The notes beneath the pieces are model-generated. The model was not told the origin of the DNA. It did no database searches and saw only the letters and a program-made list of their open reading frames with translations. Made by a program: the position numbers and the translations under genes. From Carex sylvatica (Eukaryota; Streptophyta; Magnoliopsida; Poales; Cyperaceae): DNA of 20,858 bases. The DNA is taken from assembly GCA_964058845.1 (NCBI GenBank), contig CAXKVR010000648.1, positions 1 to 20,858 of the forward strand. The letters run 5' to 3'. Shown one piece after another: positions 19,059 through 20,858 of the stretch; position 1 is the stretch's first letter, and every line of letters starts with the position of its first letter.

Positions 19059-19446
19059 CAGTGCGGATGGATCACTTGCAGTCAGCAGCCAGTGCGGACG
19101 CACTGTAGCAGAAATGCAGAATGGACGCATGAACTTAAAACGACCACAGATTTTGACTCATAACTCTGTTTTAGGCGTATAACCACTTTTGGAAAAGCTC
19201 ACGAGAAAATCTACGACCTGAAAACTAAAAATGGAAATTTGGGAGCCAGTGCGGACGCACTCATTACTTGGCCGATTACTGCGAGTTCCGGAATCATCAA
19301 AAAAAAAAGTCTGAGCCCAGTGCAGACGTACTAGATGTCAGTGCGGCCCAACCACCCGCACTCAACACTTAGGTAATTTTTCAGAAATATTTTCAGAGTT
19401 TAAAAATGGAAGGTTGACAGCCAGTGCGGCTGGAGAACCCGCACTG
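19059..19446. repeat. Cluster of CAGTGCGG...CGCACTG palindromes
   Basis: Sites begin at 19059, 19090, 19247, 19318, 19339 and 19422. Two are compact near-palindromes (CAGTGCGGACGCACTG at 19090-19105; 19247-19261 the same but for the last base), one is worn (CAGTGCAGACGTACT), and two have the arms CAGTGCGG and CCGCACT separated by about 9 bp (19339-19363, 19422-19446). They lie upstream of the TATA box, as the AACGTT motifs do in the copia LTR. Confidence 0.85.
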
Positions 19447-19589
19447 AACCCGCAGACAACCAGAAATACACGTTTTCAACACGATTTCTATTTTTAACAA
19501 GCTAAGAATGCGTTTTGACAGCTAAATTTGGACACATCAGTCCAGGAAAACAAGACAAAGATAGCACCCACTAACAGCACCTTCTAGTC

Positions 19590-19597
19590 TATAAATT
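19590..19597 (+). promoter_or_regulatory. TATA box of the right-hand LTR-like region
   Basis: TATAAATT within CTAGTCTATAAATTGAATA is followed about 30-60 bp later by CAAAGGGAGGTTCATTTTCC and a CT-rich tract. That spacing fits a transcription start near 19620. Confidence 0.5.
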
Positions 19598-20022
19598 GAA
19601 TATAGTCTTTTGCTATACAAAGGGAGGTTCATTTTCCATTCAAGAACACAATTCACTCTTTCTCTCTCTCACCCCTTGGTGCATGTCAATTTCCATACAA
19701 TATAGCGAATAACTGACAAAATTTCTTAAAGTCCCTGAAGCTTTTCTAGGAAGGAGAAGGAGGTCCAAGCAAGATTTCAGCAAGTTTGAGGTTTTTGATT
19801 TCAATAAAGGGTGTAAACATTTCTTTATTTCATTTCTTCTTATTTTTGCCAACTTTTGTAATTGATCTCTCCAAGAGAGAGTAGATCTCTTTCTAGGGGT
19901 TTAGGTCAATGCATGAACTTGTTTAATTTTATCTTATTCGGTTATTTATTTTTATTATGATTGTTTTATAGAATTCGATGTTAATTTCTAAGATTTATCA
20001 TTTGTGTTAATTACATAATTAG

Positions 20023-20031
20023 TACTTAAAA
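20023..20031. other. 9-bp target duplication of the MITE, left copy
   Basis: TACTTAAAA is identical to 20439-20447 on the far side of the MITE. Confidence 0.93.
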
Positions 20032-20438
20032 GAGTTTGGCTAGTATAACATCAGTGTCATTTCAGCCTATATAACACCAACTCTAAAACCTATCAAATTG
20101 ACTTCAAACGGTTAATCCAAACCGTTCAAACCGATCTACTTCATTAGTTGTGCATTTACATACAAAATTTATAACTTTTCGAATTTATTTAGTATTAGGT
20201 CAAGCAGTCAAATATGTGAGTTTTTAAGTTAATTTTAATACATTAATTTTTCAATATTTTTACCGCTTGATTTGATACTAAAATAACTCAAAAATATAAA
20301 AATTTTGTATGTAAACGCATCACATATAATGTAAATTAGTTTGAACGGTTTAGATTAGTCGTTCGAAGTCGATTTAATAAGTTTTAGAGTTGGTGTTATA
20401 TAGGCTAAAATGACACTGATGTTATACTAGCCAAACTC
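20032..20438. mobile_element. 407-bp foldback MITE with 9-bp target duplication
   Basis: The ends are GAGTTTGGCTAGTATAAC and, at the right, its exact inverse complement; the first 55 bp of each arm differ at about one position. Complementarity continues with more mismatches almost to the centre (for example TTTACATACAAAATTT near 20156 and AAATTTTGTATGTAAA near 20303), so the whole element is one hairpin. It is flanked by TACTTAAAA at 20023-20031 and 20439-20447. A 9-bp duplication and a terminus starting with G point to a Mutator-like (MULE) origin. It encodes nothing. Confidence 0.95.
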
Positions 20439-20447
20439 TACTTAAAA
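20439..20447. other. 9-bp target duplication of the MITE, right copy
   Basis: TACTTAAAA is identical to 20023-20031. Confidence 0.93.
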
Positions 20448-20580
20448 TCGATGTAGTTTCGCTTTGAATTCGAAAAAACCAAAATAGTTAGGACGAGAGG
20501 AGAGTACCAAATTATGAATGCAAATATCTTAGGTTTGGATTAGGATTTAACCAATTTATAATTTAAGCCGAAACTACAGA

Positions 20581-20777
20581 AATTAGGATTAGAAATTTGG
20601 TGAAGGACGTAACTGTAAAGTCAACCCCTAATTAAGACATCTCAAATTGAATTGAATATTGGTATGAAGGACGTAACTATGAAGTACCAATATTCGAGGA
20701 GATGATAGACTAACAAGAGCTTATAGTCTAGGTAGCTAGGATGAAGGACGTAACTGTGAAGTCCGAATTACTTAGGC
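20581..20777 (+). repeat. Three stem-loops with a shared 20-nt loop
   Basis: The loop TGAAGGACGTAACTRTGAAG occurs at 20601 (worn, TGTAAAG), 20665 and 20742. The middle copy is enclosed by the perfect stem AATATTGGTA/TACCAATATT (20655-20664 and 20685-20694). The third is enclosed by a 15-bp stem with two mismatches (20727-20741 and 20762-20776). The first has a weaker stem with AATTAGG/CCTAATT as its base. The loop is more conserved than the stems, which differ in sequence but keep pairing. Confidence 0.75.
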
Positions 20778-20858
20778 ACATTATTAATTCACAAAAGTGA
20801 CCCTTAATGATATATTAGGTTAGAAACATCATCAAATTATACATGAATTTAAACAATA

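Larger units (their letters stand above)
18860..20858 (+). mobile_element. LTR/leader-like region of an unclassified retrotransposon, cut by the right edge
   Basis: The region has a U3-like part with repeated CAGTGCGG palindromes, a TATA box at 19590, a pyrimidine-rich start-like stretch (CACTCTTTCTCTCTCTCACC at 19651), a Leu/Lys-poor untranslated leader, and repeated stem-loops near the right edge. No primer site, protein domain or second LTR is seen, so neither end is defined. Splitting it is a 407-bp MITE at 20032. Classification as an LTR is inference from architecture; an unusual host promoter plus leader is the alternative. Confidence 0.45.

Overview
This window is AT-rich, gene-poor plant DNA, almost certainly from a flowering plant and probably a eudicot. 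The evidence is a Ty1/copia element with a plant initiator-Met-tRNA primer site, a CACTA transposon end, foldback elements, and TATA-type promoters lying inside LTRs. I see no intact host protein-coding gene, tRNA or rRNA. I cannot name the species.

The layout is a nest of mobile elements. (1) 1-974: a long inverted repeat centred at about 281, then featureless AT-rich DNA. (2) 975-3200: a pyrimidine-rich leader-like stretch, a duplicated foldback sequence, candidate small exons with splice-like borders, and a 41-bp repeat. This may be the 5' part of a transcription unit belonging to a CACTA element or to the host. (3) about 3201-17107: a large SIRE/Maximus-like copia retrotransposon. It has LTRs packed with AACGTT palindromes, a tRNA-Met primer site, gag with two zinc knuckles, pol in the order protease-integrase-reverse transcriptase-RNase H, an extra ORF downstream of pol, a polypurine tract and a 3' LTR. 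Every coding part carries stops or frameshifts, so the copy is dead. (4) 4041-6580: a 2.54-kb solo LTR of another retrotransposon, flanked by the 5-bp duplication GCTTA, sits inside the copia 5' LTR. (5) 17108-18319: the right end of a CACTA (En/Spm-type) transposon, with exon-like pieces, five 36-bp subterminal repeats and the terminus CACTACTAGAA. (6) about 18860-20858: another LTR/leader-like region with its own family of CpG palindromes, a TATA box and three similar stem-loops. It is split by a 407-bp foldback MITE that has a 9-bp target duplication.

The order of events can be read from the nesting. The copia element sits between the putative CACTA transcription unit and the CACTA end, the solo-LTR element later entered the copia 5' LTR, and the 9-bp-TSD MITE separately entered the right-hand LTR-like region. 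The two copia LTRs differ mostly by transitions, many of them at CpG, as expected for an old methylated copy.

The most interesting signals are outside the proteins. Three unrelated LTR-type sequences each carry a cluster of their own short CpG-containing palindrome. Two U3-like segments sit between pol and the extra ORF and could form an internal promoter. Three hairpins at the right edge carry almost the same 20-nt loop. The inverted repeat at the left edge is best conserved at its centre rather than at its ends.
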